DNA of 36,791 nucleotides from an uncultured Bacilli bacterium (GTDB lineage: Bacteria > Bacillota_I > Bacilli_A > RF39 > UBA660). Made by a program: the position numbers and the translations under genes. The stretch spans positions 1-36,791 of the forward strand of contig CAJFEV010000005.1 in the NCBI GenBank assembly GCA_904374795.1, in the 5' to 3' direction. Positions 1-6,838 of the stretch are shown in pieces (positions within the stretch are counted from its first letter, which is position 1; the number at the start of each line of letters is the position of its first letter). Under the pieces are notes generated by a model that made no database searches, was not told where the DNA came from, and was given only the letters and a program-made list of their open reading frames with translations.

Positions 1-52
1 AAATAGATTAGTTGCACTGAACTAATTTATTTGTATAACTGCCTGTCGTACA

Positions 53-82
53 AAAAAGACTGTCATTACTGACAATCTTTTT
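53..82 (+). terminator. Hairpin terminator near the window start
   Basis: A 13-bp stem with one mismatch (53-65 against 70-82) closes a four-base loop. The left arm begins with five A and the right arm ends with five T, so it could work in both directions. It probably ends a transcript that enters from outside the window. Confidence 0.6.
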
Positions 83-281
83 GGTAAATTACTATTTATC
101 TGTCTGGTAATATTATACCATGAAAAGTAAATTAGAAATCATCTTTAATTAATTTGTTTAATTATTAATCATATCGTTGTAACAGCTATCTTAATTTTAC
201 ACAAGGTGAAATTAAACTTATATCGATAATAGATATAATATTATACACTTTACACCTTTTTCTTAACTTGGTCTAAATTTG

Positions 282-310
282 TTGCAAACACACATCAAAT
301 ATGCTATTAT
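282..310 (+). promoter_or_regulatory. Sigma-A promoter of the small RNA
   Basis: A -35 box TTGCAA (282-287) and a -10 box TATTAT (305-310) are separated by exactly 17 bases. The predicted start near 317 falls just before the first hairpin of the RNA feature. No protein gene follows on this strand until 1143. Confidence 0.65.
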
Positions 311-316
311 TATATT

Positions 317-417
317 GTTAGATGACACAAGTGCAGTATAGTAGTATCGTGTTTATCTGATTCAACCGAAGTTTGGTTGAGTAGTAGATCGTCTGCTAGT
401 ATAGGGACGATTTTTTT
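317..417 (+). ncRNA. Three-hairpin small RNA with intrinsic terminator
   Basis: About 100 nt of predicted transcript starts at a good sigma-A promoter and ends in an intrinsic terminator. Hairpin 1 (320-359) pairs AGATGACAC with a matching 3' arm. Hairpin 2 (362-380) pairs TCAACC with GGTTGA. Hairpin 3 (388-411) pairs ATCGTC with GACGAT and is followed by seven T. The unpaired parts repeat a TAGTA motif: in loop 1, between hairpins 2 and 3, and in loop 3. It does not lead into a gene on its own strand, so it is more likely a free small RNA than a leader. Its place in a mobile element suggests control of replication, transfer or copy number. I do not recognise the family. Confidence 0.6.
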
Positions 418-470
418 GTGATAAAATTTCTTTATTTATATATAGTTTAGGGTGGCACTACTAATACATA

Positions 471-1016
471 TTAATTACTACTTTTTAAATCTTTTTCATA
501 CTTATCTTTCCATTGATAGTATGAGATACTTTCTGATATAGCAAAATATCTTAAAGCAATCCACATAAGAGTATCATAGAATTGCTCTTCTCTTAAATCA
601 GTTGAAAAGCAATACTTTTTTAATATATCAACATCTATTGGCAATTCTAATTTTCTATCGTGATGTCCTATAACTTTAAATAAGATGTCATTTGCTACAT
701 TATCTCCCTCTTCAACAACTGCATCAAAACCATCTCTTTTACTTGAATAATAATCTGTAAGTTCATCAACATTTCTTGAAACTTTACAATATATATCCAT
801 AGTTAAAGATTTTTTTAACTTTTCCAGTTGTTTATTGATAATCAAACTTAAAACTTTGTCTTTCTTATCATTTGGAAGGCTGTCAACTACGTCAACTAGA
901 TTTTTTAAATCTAAATCTAGCACCTCTTGAATCTTAACTAAATCATTTTCCATTGTTTTAGAAATTGATTCTGCCAATTCTTCTTCTTTTACTTCTTCAT
1001 TAATATTTTTTTTCAT
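471..1016 (-). CDS. Unknown acidic, helix-rich protein of the mobile element
   Basis: A 181-residue protein with no motif I recognise. The first half is charged and helical (many E, K and D, with leucine spacing that could form a coiled coil). The second half has aromatic residues around a segment with YCFSTDLREEQFYDTLMW. There is no signal peptide or membrane segment. The start is supported by AAGGAG eight bases before the ATG. It is divergent from the double-HTH regulator, and the palindrome at 1098-1125 lies between them, so that regulator may control it. Function unknown. Confidence 0.6.
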   Translation of the reverse strand: MKKNINEEVKEEELAESISKTMENDLVKIQEVLDLDLKNLVDVVDSLPNDKKDKVLSLIINKQLEKLKKSLTMDIYCKVSRNVDELTDYYSSKRDGFDAVVEEGDNVANDILFKVIGHHDRKLELPIDVDILKKYCFSTDLREEQFYDTLMWIALRYFAISESISYYQWKDKYEKDLKSSN

Positions 1017-1097
1017 AAATTTAGCTCCTTCGTTATATACCCTAAACTACAATCATAATTATATCACGTTTTTATAAAATGACCCAGAGTTTTGCTA

Positions 1098-1125
1098 ATA
1101 ATTTTCATATTAATGTGAAAATTAT
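1098..1125. promoter_or_regulatory. Palindromic operator between divergent genes
   Basis: A perfect inverted repeat of 10 bases (ATAATTTTCA, 1098-1107, and TGAAAATTAT, 1116-1125) with an 8-base spacer lies just upstream of the double-HTH regulator and faces the divergent gene at 471-1016. Position and symmetry fit an autoregulatory binding site for that regulator. This is inferred from layout only. Confidence 0.5.
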
Positions 1126-1142
1126 ATTGGGTGATTTTTAGA

Positions 1143-1568
1143 ATGATGAATAATAATCTCAAATTTTGTAGAGAAGAACTTGAAATGACACAAAAGGAAC
1201 TAGGTAATGTATTTGGTGTTTCTTTTAAAACAGTTGCTGGATGGGAAAATAGTCATGATACCATGCCTTTAACTAAATTAGTAAAATTTTGTAATTTATA
1301 TAAGTTTTCAATAGATTATGTAACTGGATTATCAAAAGTTAATAATTATGTAGAACTAGATAAATTAGACCGAGTAAAAATTGGTAACAAACTAAAAAGA
1401 ATTAGACAAAAATTTGGACTAACACAAGAAACTATTGCTTCAGAATGTATGATTTCTCAAGCAACTTATAGTGGCTATGAAAATGGAAAATATTTAATAA
1501 CTTCACTATGTCTATATACAATTTGTTATAGCCACAAAATATCAATGAATGACATATTAAAAAAATAG
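1143..1568 (+). CDS. XRE-family regulator with two HTH domains
   Basis: A protein of about 141 residues made of two Cro/CI-type helix-turn-helix domains joined by a short linker. The first HTH has MTQKELGNVFGVSFKTVAGWEN and the second has LTQETIASECMISQATYSGYEN, both classic HTH_3 patterns. A GTG in the same frame at 1131 is possible, but GGGTGA at 1129-1134 sits eight bases before the ATG at 1143, so I prefer 1143. Such two-domain repressors are common switches of integrative elements. It probably represses itself and the divergent 471-1016 gene through the palindrome at 1098-1125. It runs convergently into the gene ending at 1570. Confidence 0.75.
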   Translation: MMNNNLKFCREELEMTQKELGNVFGVSFKTVAGWENSHDTMPLTKLVKFCNLYKFSIDYVTGLSKVNNYVELDKLDRVKIGNKLKRIRQKFGLTQETIASECMISQATYSGYENGKYLITSLCLYTICYSHKISMNDILKK

Positions 1569-1569
1569 T

Positions 1570-2346
1570 TTATCTATCAATATCATAGAAACTATCAAAT
1601 AAGTCATCTTCTCCCCATAGATCTTCTATATCTTGGTTTAATTTGTTTATATTACTAATAATAGAATTTTTAAAATAACCAAATTTATTTTTTATTATAT
1701 TACCATCTTCATCTCTAAAGCCTCTTTTAACTACTCTAGGAACAATATAATGGACAATTTGTATCAAATCCTTATATGAATTATTTTCTTCTAATAACTT
1801 GTTAAACAAATCATCATAGTAAAATATTTGTATATCATTTTCGTTTATATATCCACTATCTATTAATTCTAATGTTAGTCTATTATGTTCTTCAGCAACA
1901 AAAAAAGATGATAATTTCGTTTTATCATCTTTATCTATTTGTTTTTTAGTATTTATTATATTAGTATTTATTTGTGTAGGCTCTTCCACATCTGGAATAT
2001 CCAGGTGTGGATTTTCCGTATCTGGATATTCTTTATCATTTTCTAGTTCAACAAAGTGTGGTATTTCATAAATTAAGTAATTATATTCAAAATAACCTTT
2101 TTCTCCTCTAACTTTTTCTATTTCTAAATAATGATACTCTTGCAATTCCTTTAATATGGATCTAATTCCATCTCTACCCTCTTTACTTATAGAACAAAGA
2201 CCTGCCAAAGAATAATCCCAATCTTCTGGCAAACTTAACATAAACGATAATAACCCTTTAGCTTTATACGATAAATTTTTATCTCTTAAGTGATAATTAG
2301 ACATAACAGTATAGTTATTATTTTTTTCTATTTTAAAAACTGACAT
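1570..2346 (-). CDS. Replication-initiator-type HTH protein of a mobile element
   Basis: A protein of about 258 residues. The N-terminus (MSVFKIEKNNNYTVMSNYH, then LSYKAKGLLSFMLSLPEDWDY and a winged-helix region) matches the helix-turn-helix domain seen in replication initiation or replisome-organiser proteins of Firmicute plasmids, phages and integrative elements. The C-terminal half is charged, without a recognised domain. The GGAGGT box directly before MSVFK places the start at 2346 rather than at the in-frame codon at 2364. It is the last gene of a minus-strand run from the recombinase. A role in element replication is inferred from the family; a transcriptional role is the alternative. 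Confidence 0.65.
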   Translation of the reverse strand: MSVFKIEKNNNYTVMSNYHLRDKNLSYKAKGLLSFMLSLPEDWDYSLAGLCSISKEGRDGIRSILKELQEYHYLEIEKVRGEKGYFEYNYLIYEIPHFVELENDKEYPDTENPHLDIPDVEEPTQINTNIINTKKQIDKDDKTKLSSFFVAEEHNRLTLELIDSGYINENDIQIFYYDDLFNKLLEENNSYKDLIQIVHYIVPRVVKRGFRDEDGNIIKNKFGYFKNSIISNINKLNQDIEDLWGEDDLFDSFYDIDR

Positions 2347-2371
2347 ATTTACACCTCCAAACAAAAAACAA

Positions 2372-2572
2372 CTATAAAGTTGTCTTTAATTCATTATACT
2401 TTTCTTTTGCATTTTCTAACTTATTAAATTCTTCGCTATAAATTAACTTTATATTGTCTTTACTTACAATACATTTTTCTACAATAAATTTATTACCTTT
2501 TTTAACAATTGAAATAATAATACAATTGTTACCTATAATCATTTCATAAACATCAATTAATAATTCTTTCAT
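2372..2572 (-). CDS. Small unknown protein between recombinase and replication gene
   Basis: A 66-residue protein with no recognised domain. It has a short hydrophobic beta-like stretch (IIGNNCIIISIV) followed by charged segments. It starts three bases after the stop of the recombinase gene, with AGGTAGG in front, and ends 26 bases before the next gene. The tight spacing argues for a real cotranscribed gene. It could be a recombination directionality factor, as these are small and often sit near serine recombinases, but nothing in the sequence shows it. Confidence 0.5.
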   Translation of the reverse strand: MKELLIDVYEMIIGNNCIIISIVKKGNKFIVEKCIVSKDNIKLIYSEEFNKLENAKEKYNELKTTL

Positions 2573-2575
2573 ATC

Positions 2576-4039
2576 CTACCTCTTAAATTCTACACTTTTA
2601 ATAATTATCTTATCAGTTAATTTATCAACTTTAATAACCTCCACAAAACGTTCTAAAAACTGTTGTTTTTCCTTATTTGTTAAATATCCCCAATTTAATT
2701 TTATATTAGTTACAATATCTTTAATATCATCATAAGAATACGAATCATTGCTATCCTCAATTATTTCATCTAGTTCTAAGATTTTTGACTGTTGTATATT
2801 CTGTTGTTTTTGTATTTCCTCAGTAATTTCATGATATTCATTTACATCTATCAAATCGTTAATAAACTGACTCCTAATAATTTTTTTCTTGTTTTCTAGT
2901 TTTTCAATTTTTTTATTAATTTCTTGTTTCTTTTTTTCAGAATTAATTATTTTTTTTCTTTTCTCCATAATGCTCTTATCAGGAACCATATTCTCTAAAG
3001 TATCTAAATATTCTAAAAATGCTTTTTCCATTGTCTTATGCGAAAAGCCTCCACATTTACAAAAACCTCTACTAGAATTATTACACCTATACGTAATATA
3101 TAATTTGCCACTCTGAGTTTGTTGCCTAGCAGAAATATTACCTCCACAATTTGCACATTTTATAATATGAAAATAATATGAATTTTCACTTGGATAACGT
3201 CTGACACAATATTGCTTTCTTGTTGCAATTATATTATTTGCTAATTTCCATTTTTCTTCATCAATTATTGGTTCTATGTCATTTCCATCCACAGTAAAAG
3301 ATCTATCTTTATTTTTCTCTTGCACTCCATATCTTACTTTACCAACATACAATGGGTTATTAATTATTGATTTTATTGTAGATGAAGCCCAATGTCCACC
3401 TCTCTTTGTAGGAACGTTTTCTTCATTAAATAAATGGGCAATTTTAAAATAAGACTTACCATCTATATATAAATCGAAAATTCTATTAACTAAATCTTTT
3501 TCTTCTTCATTTACAATTATTTTTTTCTCTCCTACAATATAATCGTACCCATAAACACCATTAGTATTAGTATAATTACCTTCTCTAGTTTTTTGTTCAT
3601 AACCAAAAGATACTCTTTCAGCAAGATTTTCCCTTTCAAACTCTGCAAAAATACCAATAATTTTTACAAACATTCTACCCACAGCATTAGATGTATCAAT
3701 TTTTTCGGTTTGAGAATTAAAAGTGCAACTGTGTTTTTCAAACAACTCTATTAAATAAATTAAATCTCTCACGCTTCGTGTTAATCTATCTAGTTTATAT
3801 ATTAATATATTATTTATTTTCCCATCTTCCACATCTTTAAGCAATCTAGTTATTTCAGGTCTATCTTCTAAATTTTTACCACTTATTCCATCATCAACAT
3901 AGTAATCAAAAATATCCCAATCGTTTGCCTCAGCATACTTGGTTAATTTTTCTCTTTGTGCATGAATTGAGAAACCATCTTTTGCTTGATCCTCTGTTGA
4001 AACACGAATATAAATTCCTGTAACTATTTTTTCTTCCAC
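2576..4039 (-). CDS. Large serine recombinase (site-specific integrase)
   Basis: A 487-residue large serine recombinase that catalyses integration and excision between attachment sites. Residues 5-150 are the resolvase domain: the nucleophile is Ser14 in IRVST, followed by YVDDGISGK and YKLDRLTRS. Residues about 160-270 form the recombinase DNA-binding domain. A zinc ribbon follows (CANCGG, then two more cysteines near CNNSSRGFCKCGG), and then a long coiled coil (about 355-425) as in phiC31-type integrases. The start is GTG with GAGGAG upstream. The gene lies about 300 bases from the point where the dacF-like gene breaks off, so it is very likely the enzyme that inserted the element there. 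Confidence 0.93.
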   Translation of the reverse strand: MEEKIVTGIYIRVSTEDQAKDGFSIHAQREKLTKYAEANDWDIFDYYVDDGISGKNLEDRPEITRLLKDVEDGKINNILIYKLDRLTRSVRDLIYLIELFEKHSCTFNSQTEKIDTSNAVGRMFVKIIGIFAEFERENLAERVSFGYEQKTREGNYTNTNGVYGYDYIVGEKKIIVNEEEKDLVNRIFDLYIDGKSYFKIAHLFNEENVPTKRGGHWASSTIKSIINNPLYVGKVRYGVQEKNKDRSFTVDGNDIEPIIDEEKWKLANNIIATRKQYCVRRYPSENSYYFHIIKCANCGGNISARQQTQSGKLYITYRCNNSSRGFCKCGGFSHKTMEKAFLEYLDTLENMVPDKSIMEKRKKIINSEKKKQEINKKIEKLENKKKIIRSQFINDLIDVNEYHEITEEIQKQQNIQQSKILELDEIIEDSNDSYSYDDIKDIVTNIKLNWGYLTNKEKQQFLERFVEVIKVDKLTDKIIIKSVEFKR

Positions 4040-4062
4040 AATATCTATCTCCTCTATTCTGC

Positions 4063-4167
4063 CTAAATAGATTTGATATTTGACTCTAAAATTCTAGGAA
4101 TGCTTGTATTCAAGAAAAATTTCATAATTTCAATTTGTATTTTTCTAGGTATAATATTGTCAATCAT
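4063..4167 (-). CDS. Short ORF just upstream of the serine recombinase
   Basis: A 34-codon ORF (begins MIDNIIPRKIQIEIMKFF) with a GTGGGG box about six bases before its ATG. It ends 23 bases before the recombinase start on the same strand. The spacing and ribosome binding site suggest it is translated with the recombinase, either as a leader peptide or as a small element protein. No homology can be claimed. Confidence 0.4.
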   Translation of the reverse strand: MIDNIIPRKIQIEIMKFFLNTSIPRILESNIKSI

Positions 4168-4268
4168 TGTTATCCCCACTTTCTAATAAAGTATAGATAA
4201 CAGCATTTTAATTTATGCAGTTTAATGTAAAACTTAAATTGACACTATTCGTACAAACATATAAAACT

Positions 4269-4348
4269 ATTGCAAAATATAAATACAAGTCTAATTGTAT
4301 TTACGTTTAACAATAATTGATTTTATTGCAAAATATAAACACGACTTT
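4269..4348. other. Element/chromosome junction (candidate attachment site half)
   Basis: The dacF-like reading frame follows its family up to WLVNTNK, encoded down to about 4346, and then changes to an unrelated 12-residue tail. The break is therefore near 4343-4350. Element-side DNA next to it holds two imperfect direct repeats beginning ATTGCAAAATATAAA (4269-4288 and 4325-4344) and an inverted repeat AAATACAA/TTGTATTT (4281-4288 and 4295-4302). These are plausible binding sites for the recombinase encoded at 2576-4039. The exact crossover bases cannot be fixed without the other end. Confidence 0.55.
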
Positions 4349-4981
4349 ATTGGTATTGACAAGCCATATACTTGAGCCATCATTTTTTTGTAAATAATCT
4401 TCATAAATACTTGTGTATTCCAATATCGTGGGATGTTTTAATAACTCGGATGCCATTAAAGCCATATCATATGCTGTAGTATAATGATCCTCAGCATCTA
4501 AGCCATGAGGATTTACAAAATGCGTGTTTACTGCTCCAAGCTCTTTAGCTCGTTCATTCATTCTAGCAACAAAATCACTTACCGTACCAGAGATTTTTTC
4601 GGCCATTGCCACTACTGCATCATTACCACTTGCTACAGCAATTCCTTTTAAAAGTTCTTTGACTTTATAAGTTTCTCCCGCTTGCAAATATACTTGACTT
4701 CCTCCCATATTTGCAGCATTTTCACTAATTGTAACATCATCTTCTAGACTTAAACTACCATTATCTATAGCTTCCATAATTAAAAGCATGCTCATTACCT
4801 TCGTCATTGATGCAGGGGCAAGCTTTTCCTGTTCATTTTTCTTAAACAAAATCGTATTCGTAGTTGCATCTAACAAAATAGCGCTCTTGCTATTTGGAGC
4901 TAAGTCACTACTTACTTCTTCAGCAGCAACTGAAGGAATAAATAAACTTAACAAAAGTAAAAAACAAATTATTTTTTTCAT
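4307..4981 (-). pseudogene. D-Ala-D-Ala carboxypeptidase (dacF-like), 3' end removed by insertion
   Basis: The product starts as a serine-type D,D-carboxypeptidase (peptidase S11, penicillin-binding protein 5/DacF type). It has a signal peptide (residues 1-20), the catalytic SMTK motif (ASMTKVMSM) and SGN (VASGNDAVV). After residue about 212 (WLVNTNK) the family sequence stops. The KTG motif and the C-terminal domain are missing, replaced by 12 residues read from element DNA. AGAGGTG precedes the start codon. Without the KTG box the fragment should be inactive unless excision of the element restores the gene. The gene is divergent from vanY, another carboxypeptidase. Confidence 0.88.
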
Positions 4982-5058
4982 TGTACACCTCTAGTAAAAA
5001 AGTATGTTAAGTATATATAAATATACCAAAAAATGCTATACTAATAGTAGGTGGTTAT

Positions 5059-6060
5059 ATGAAAAAAGACAAAAAGATTTTAATTATCTTACTATCCATT
5101 TTTCTTATTCTTTGTGTTGCTGGAGTTACTCTTCATTTTACAAAAGACCTTTTTTTCTCAGAAAAAAATATAGAGACTGCAAAAACAGAAAGTCAACTTT
5201 TAGAAGAGAAAGGTGTTGTTTTAGTCAATCGTGAAACCTTTATAAAAGAGGCAAATTCTCTTTTAGAAAAAGGATATTCATCAGAAGAAATCAATAATAT
5301 TTATGAATATATGAGTGAAAAAAATATCCAAAGTATTCTAGCTAACGAATACGTAGATTTAAAAGATTTTTATCAAATTTCTAATTTTGATTTTTCAAAA
5401 ATTGATAGATACAAAGCTTATCAAACTTTAGAAAATATCGAAATGAAAGATGCTGTTACGTGGGTAAATTTAAATTTAGATGAACCTTTCTATCAAACTG
5501 TGGAAACCATTGAAGATCCAGATGCTATTACTGTATTGGTAAACAAAAGTCATGCTTTACCTAGCGACTATGTTCCGGATGATTTAGTAGCAATTCCTAA
5601 CTACCCTTCTTTAAAAATCAAAGACGACGCTGCCCAAGACTTTGAAAACCTTCTTGCAGCTGCGAAATTAGACAATGTTTATATTATCCCATATAGTACG
5701 TATCGTTCTTATGATTATCAAGAGCGTTTATATAATGGATATCTACAAGATGATCCAGTAGAAGTTGTAGATACCTATTCCGCAAGACCAGGACATTCTG
5801 AACACCAGACAGGACTTGCATTAGATGTAAGAAGTAGCACACATTGGAGTAATTTAACAGATTCTGATTACGAATGGATGCTAAATAATTCTTATAAGTA
5901 CGGATTTATTGTTCGTTATCCAAAAGATAATTCGACCATCACAGGATACAAAGAAGAGCCATGGCACATAAGATACATTGGCATTGAACATGCGACTAAA
6001 GTTCATGAACTGGGAATCACTTATGATGAATATTATGATTTATATTTAACCGAACATTAA
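5059..6060 (+). CDS. VanY/DdcY-type D,D-carboxypeptidase, membrane anchored
   Basis: A 333-residue zinc D-Ala-D-Ala carboxypeptidase of the VanY (peptidase M15B) family, which trims the terminal D-Ala from peptidoglycan stems. An N-terminal membrane anchor spans about residues 7-30. A charged stalk follows, and the catalytic domain begins near residue 165. Zinc ligands are His249 and Asp256 in SEHQTGLALDV and His303 in EPWHIRYIG, with Glu300 as general base. AGGTGG sits before the ATG. It is a single gene closed by the terminator at 6059-6091. It could partly cover for the disrupted S11 enzyme next door (inference). Confidence 0.9.
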   Translation: MKKDKKILIILLSIFLILCVAGVTLHFTKDLFFSEKNIETAKTESQLLEEKGVVLVNRETFIKEANSLLEKGYSSEEINNIYEYMSEKNIQSILANEYVDLKDFYQISNFDFSKIDRYKAYQTLENIEMKDAVTWVNLNLDEPFYQTVETIEDPDAITVLVNKSHALPSDYVPDDLVAIPNYPSLKIKDDAAQDFENLLAAAKLDNVYIIPYSTYRSYDYQERLYNGYLQDDPVEVVDTYSARPGHSEHQTGLALDVRSSTHWSNLTDSDYEWMLNNSYKYGFIVRYPKDNSTITGYKEEPWHIRYIGIEHATKVHELGITYDEYYDLYLTEH

Positions 6061-6091
6061 AAAGTAGCCAAATTAAAATGGCTACTTTTTT
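6059..6091. terminator. Bidirectional terminator between vanY and the bacteriocin operon
   Basis: A 12-bp stem AAAAAGTAGCCA (6059-6070) pairs with TGGCTACTTTTT (6079-6090) around an 8-base loop, with T runs readable on both strands. It ends vanY on the plus strand and the bacteriocin transcript on the minus strand. The stop codon of the last bacteriocin gene (6090-6092) overlaps its edge. Confidence 0.85.
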
Positions 6092-6245
6092 AACAATAAC
6101 TTCCTTTAGTCATTCTAGCAATCGAAGAACCAACCGATTTACCTAAATCAAAAAGGAATTGAAAACCACGAATCACAGCATTTACCAAAGCAGCTGTAAT
6201 CGCACCACCTTCAATTTTACACAATTCTTTTTTTCCTAAAATCAT
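6090..6245 (-). CDS. Bacteriocin precursor peptide B (double-glycine leader)
   Basis: A 51-residue peptide. The leader MILGKKELCKIEGG has the double-glycine form (hydrophobic residues at -4 and -7, GG at -2/-1). The predicted mature peptide has 37 residues, from AITAALVNAVIRGF to a C-terminal Cys. It contains a GxxxG motif (GKSVG, residues 35-39), basic residues and a hydrophobic amphipathic middle. An AAAGGAG box lies five bases before the ATG. It follows peptide A by 30 bases on the same transcript, below a C39-peptidase exporter. Together these point to one half of a two-peptide class IIb-like bacteriocin that would form pores in related Gram-positives. No sequence match to a named bacteriocin is claimed. 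Confidence 0.8.
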   Translation of the reverse strand: MILGKKELCKIEGGAITAALVNAVIRGFQFLFDLGKSVGSSIARMTKGSYC

Positions 6246-6275
6246 ACCTACTCCTTTCTATAGTTTTTCCAAATT

Positions 6276-6407
6276 TCATTCATGACAAGATAAAGGTCTT
6301 ATAAAACCATCAATCACGCCGATAACAAACGTTATTGCACCAGCTACTACTCCAGCAATTAATAACCATCCACCTCCTTGTACTTGAAGTAGTTCATTAC
6401 GATTCAT
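6276..6407 (-). CDS. Bacteriocin precursor peptide A (double-glycine leader)
   Basis: A 43-residue peptide with leader MNRNELLQVQGG, a textbook double-glycine leader (ELLQVQGG). The predicted mature peptide has 31 residues and starts GWLLIAGVVAGA. It has two GxxxG motifs (GVVAG, residues 19-23, and GVIDG, residues 30-34), the helix-helix contact motif typical of two-peptide bacteriocins, and a Cys near the C-terminus. Its ATG overlaps the stop of the upstream gene (TAATG). The only strong Shine-Dalgarno (AGGAGG) is 15 bases upstream inside that gene, so translation is probably coupled. Peptide B follows directly. Confidence 0.8.
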   Translation of the reverse strand: MNRNELLQVQGGGWLLIAGVVAGAITFVIGVIDGFIRPLSCHE

Positions 6408-6838
6408 TACGATAGGGCATCACCTCCTTTCAAGTTTTCCCATAGGATTTGCCAAATATTTTTTTCATCTTTTTGAATAAAAAAGGAAACTGTTTGATTC
6501 TCATAAAAATCTTGTTTAGGAATAATAAAAACAACTTTTTGAAAAGCAACATTATTAATAATTTCTGCATCATAAATTTTAGAAACTTTAAAATCTTGTT
6601 CTTGTTTATTCAAGAAGAATTTTTGTGTATCGTTCATTTTTAAAATATCTGAAACCAAGAAATACGACGTGATCGTACATTCCTTTTTTCCACAAGAATA
6701 TACCCCCTCATAAGTAAGTCCACTTTTAAAAGAAAATTTTGAAAAAAAACATAGCAAGAAAAGAAGAAATCCAAAACTTAAAAAACTTAAAAACTTAATT
6801 TGAGGATTTATTTTTTTTAATGAAAAACGATTATCCAT
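6407..6838 (-). CDS. Membrane-anchored accessory protein of the bacteriocin locus
   Basis: A 143-residue protein with one N-terminal membrane segment (about residues 15-35) and a beta-rich outer part of about 100 residues that includes a CGKKEC pair. It overlaps the end of the exporter gene by 8 bases and the start of peptide A by one base, so it belongs to the operon. By position it could be a very short membrane-fusion (HlyD/LcnD-like) accessory protein, since those are normally over 400 residues and also have one N-terminal anchor. It could instead be the immunity protein. I see no motif that decides between these. Confidence 0.6.
   Translation of the reverse strand: MDNRFSLKKINPQIKFLSFLSFGFLLFLLCFFSKFSFKSGLTYEGVYSCGKKECTITSYFLVSDILKMNDTQKFFLNKQEQDFKVSKIYDAEIINNVAFQKVVFIIPKQDFYENQTVSFFIQKDEKNIWQILWENLKGGDALS

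Noticed and set aside
5004-5234. Plus-strand frame overlapping the start of vanY
   Set aside because: It is a shadow of vanY in another frame with no ribosome binding site or recognisable protein features.
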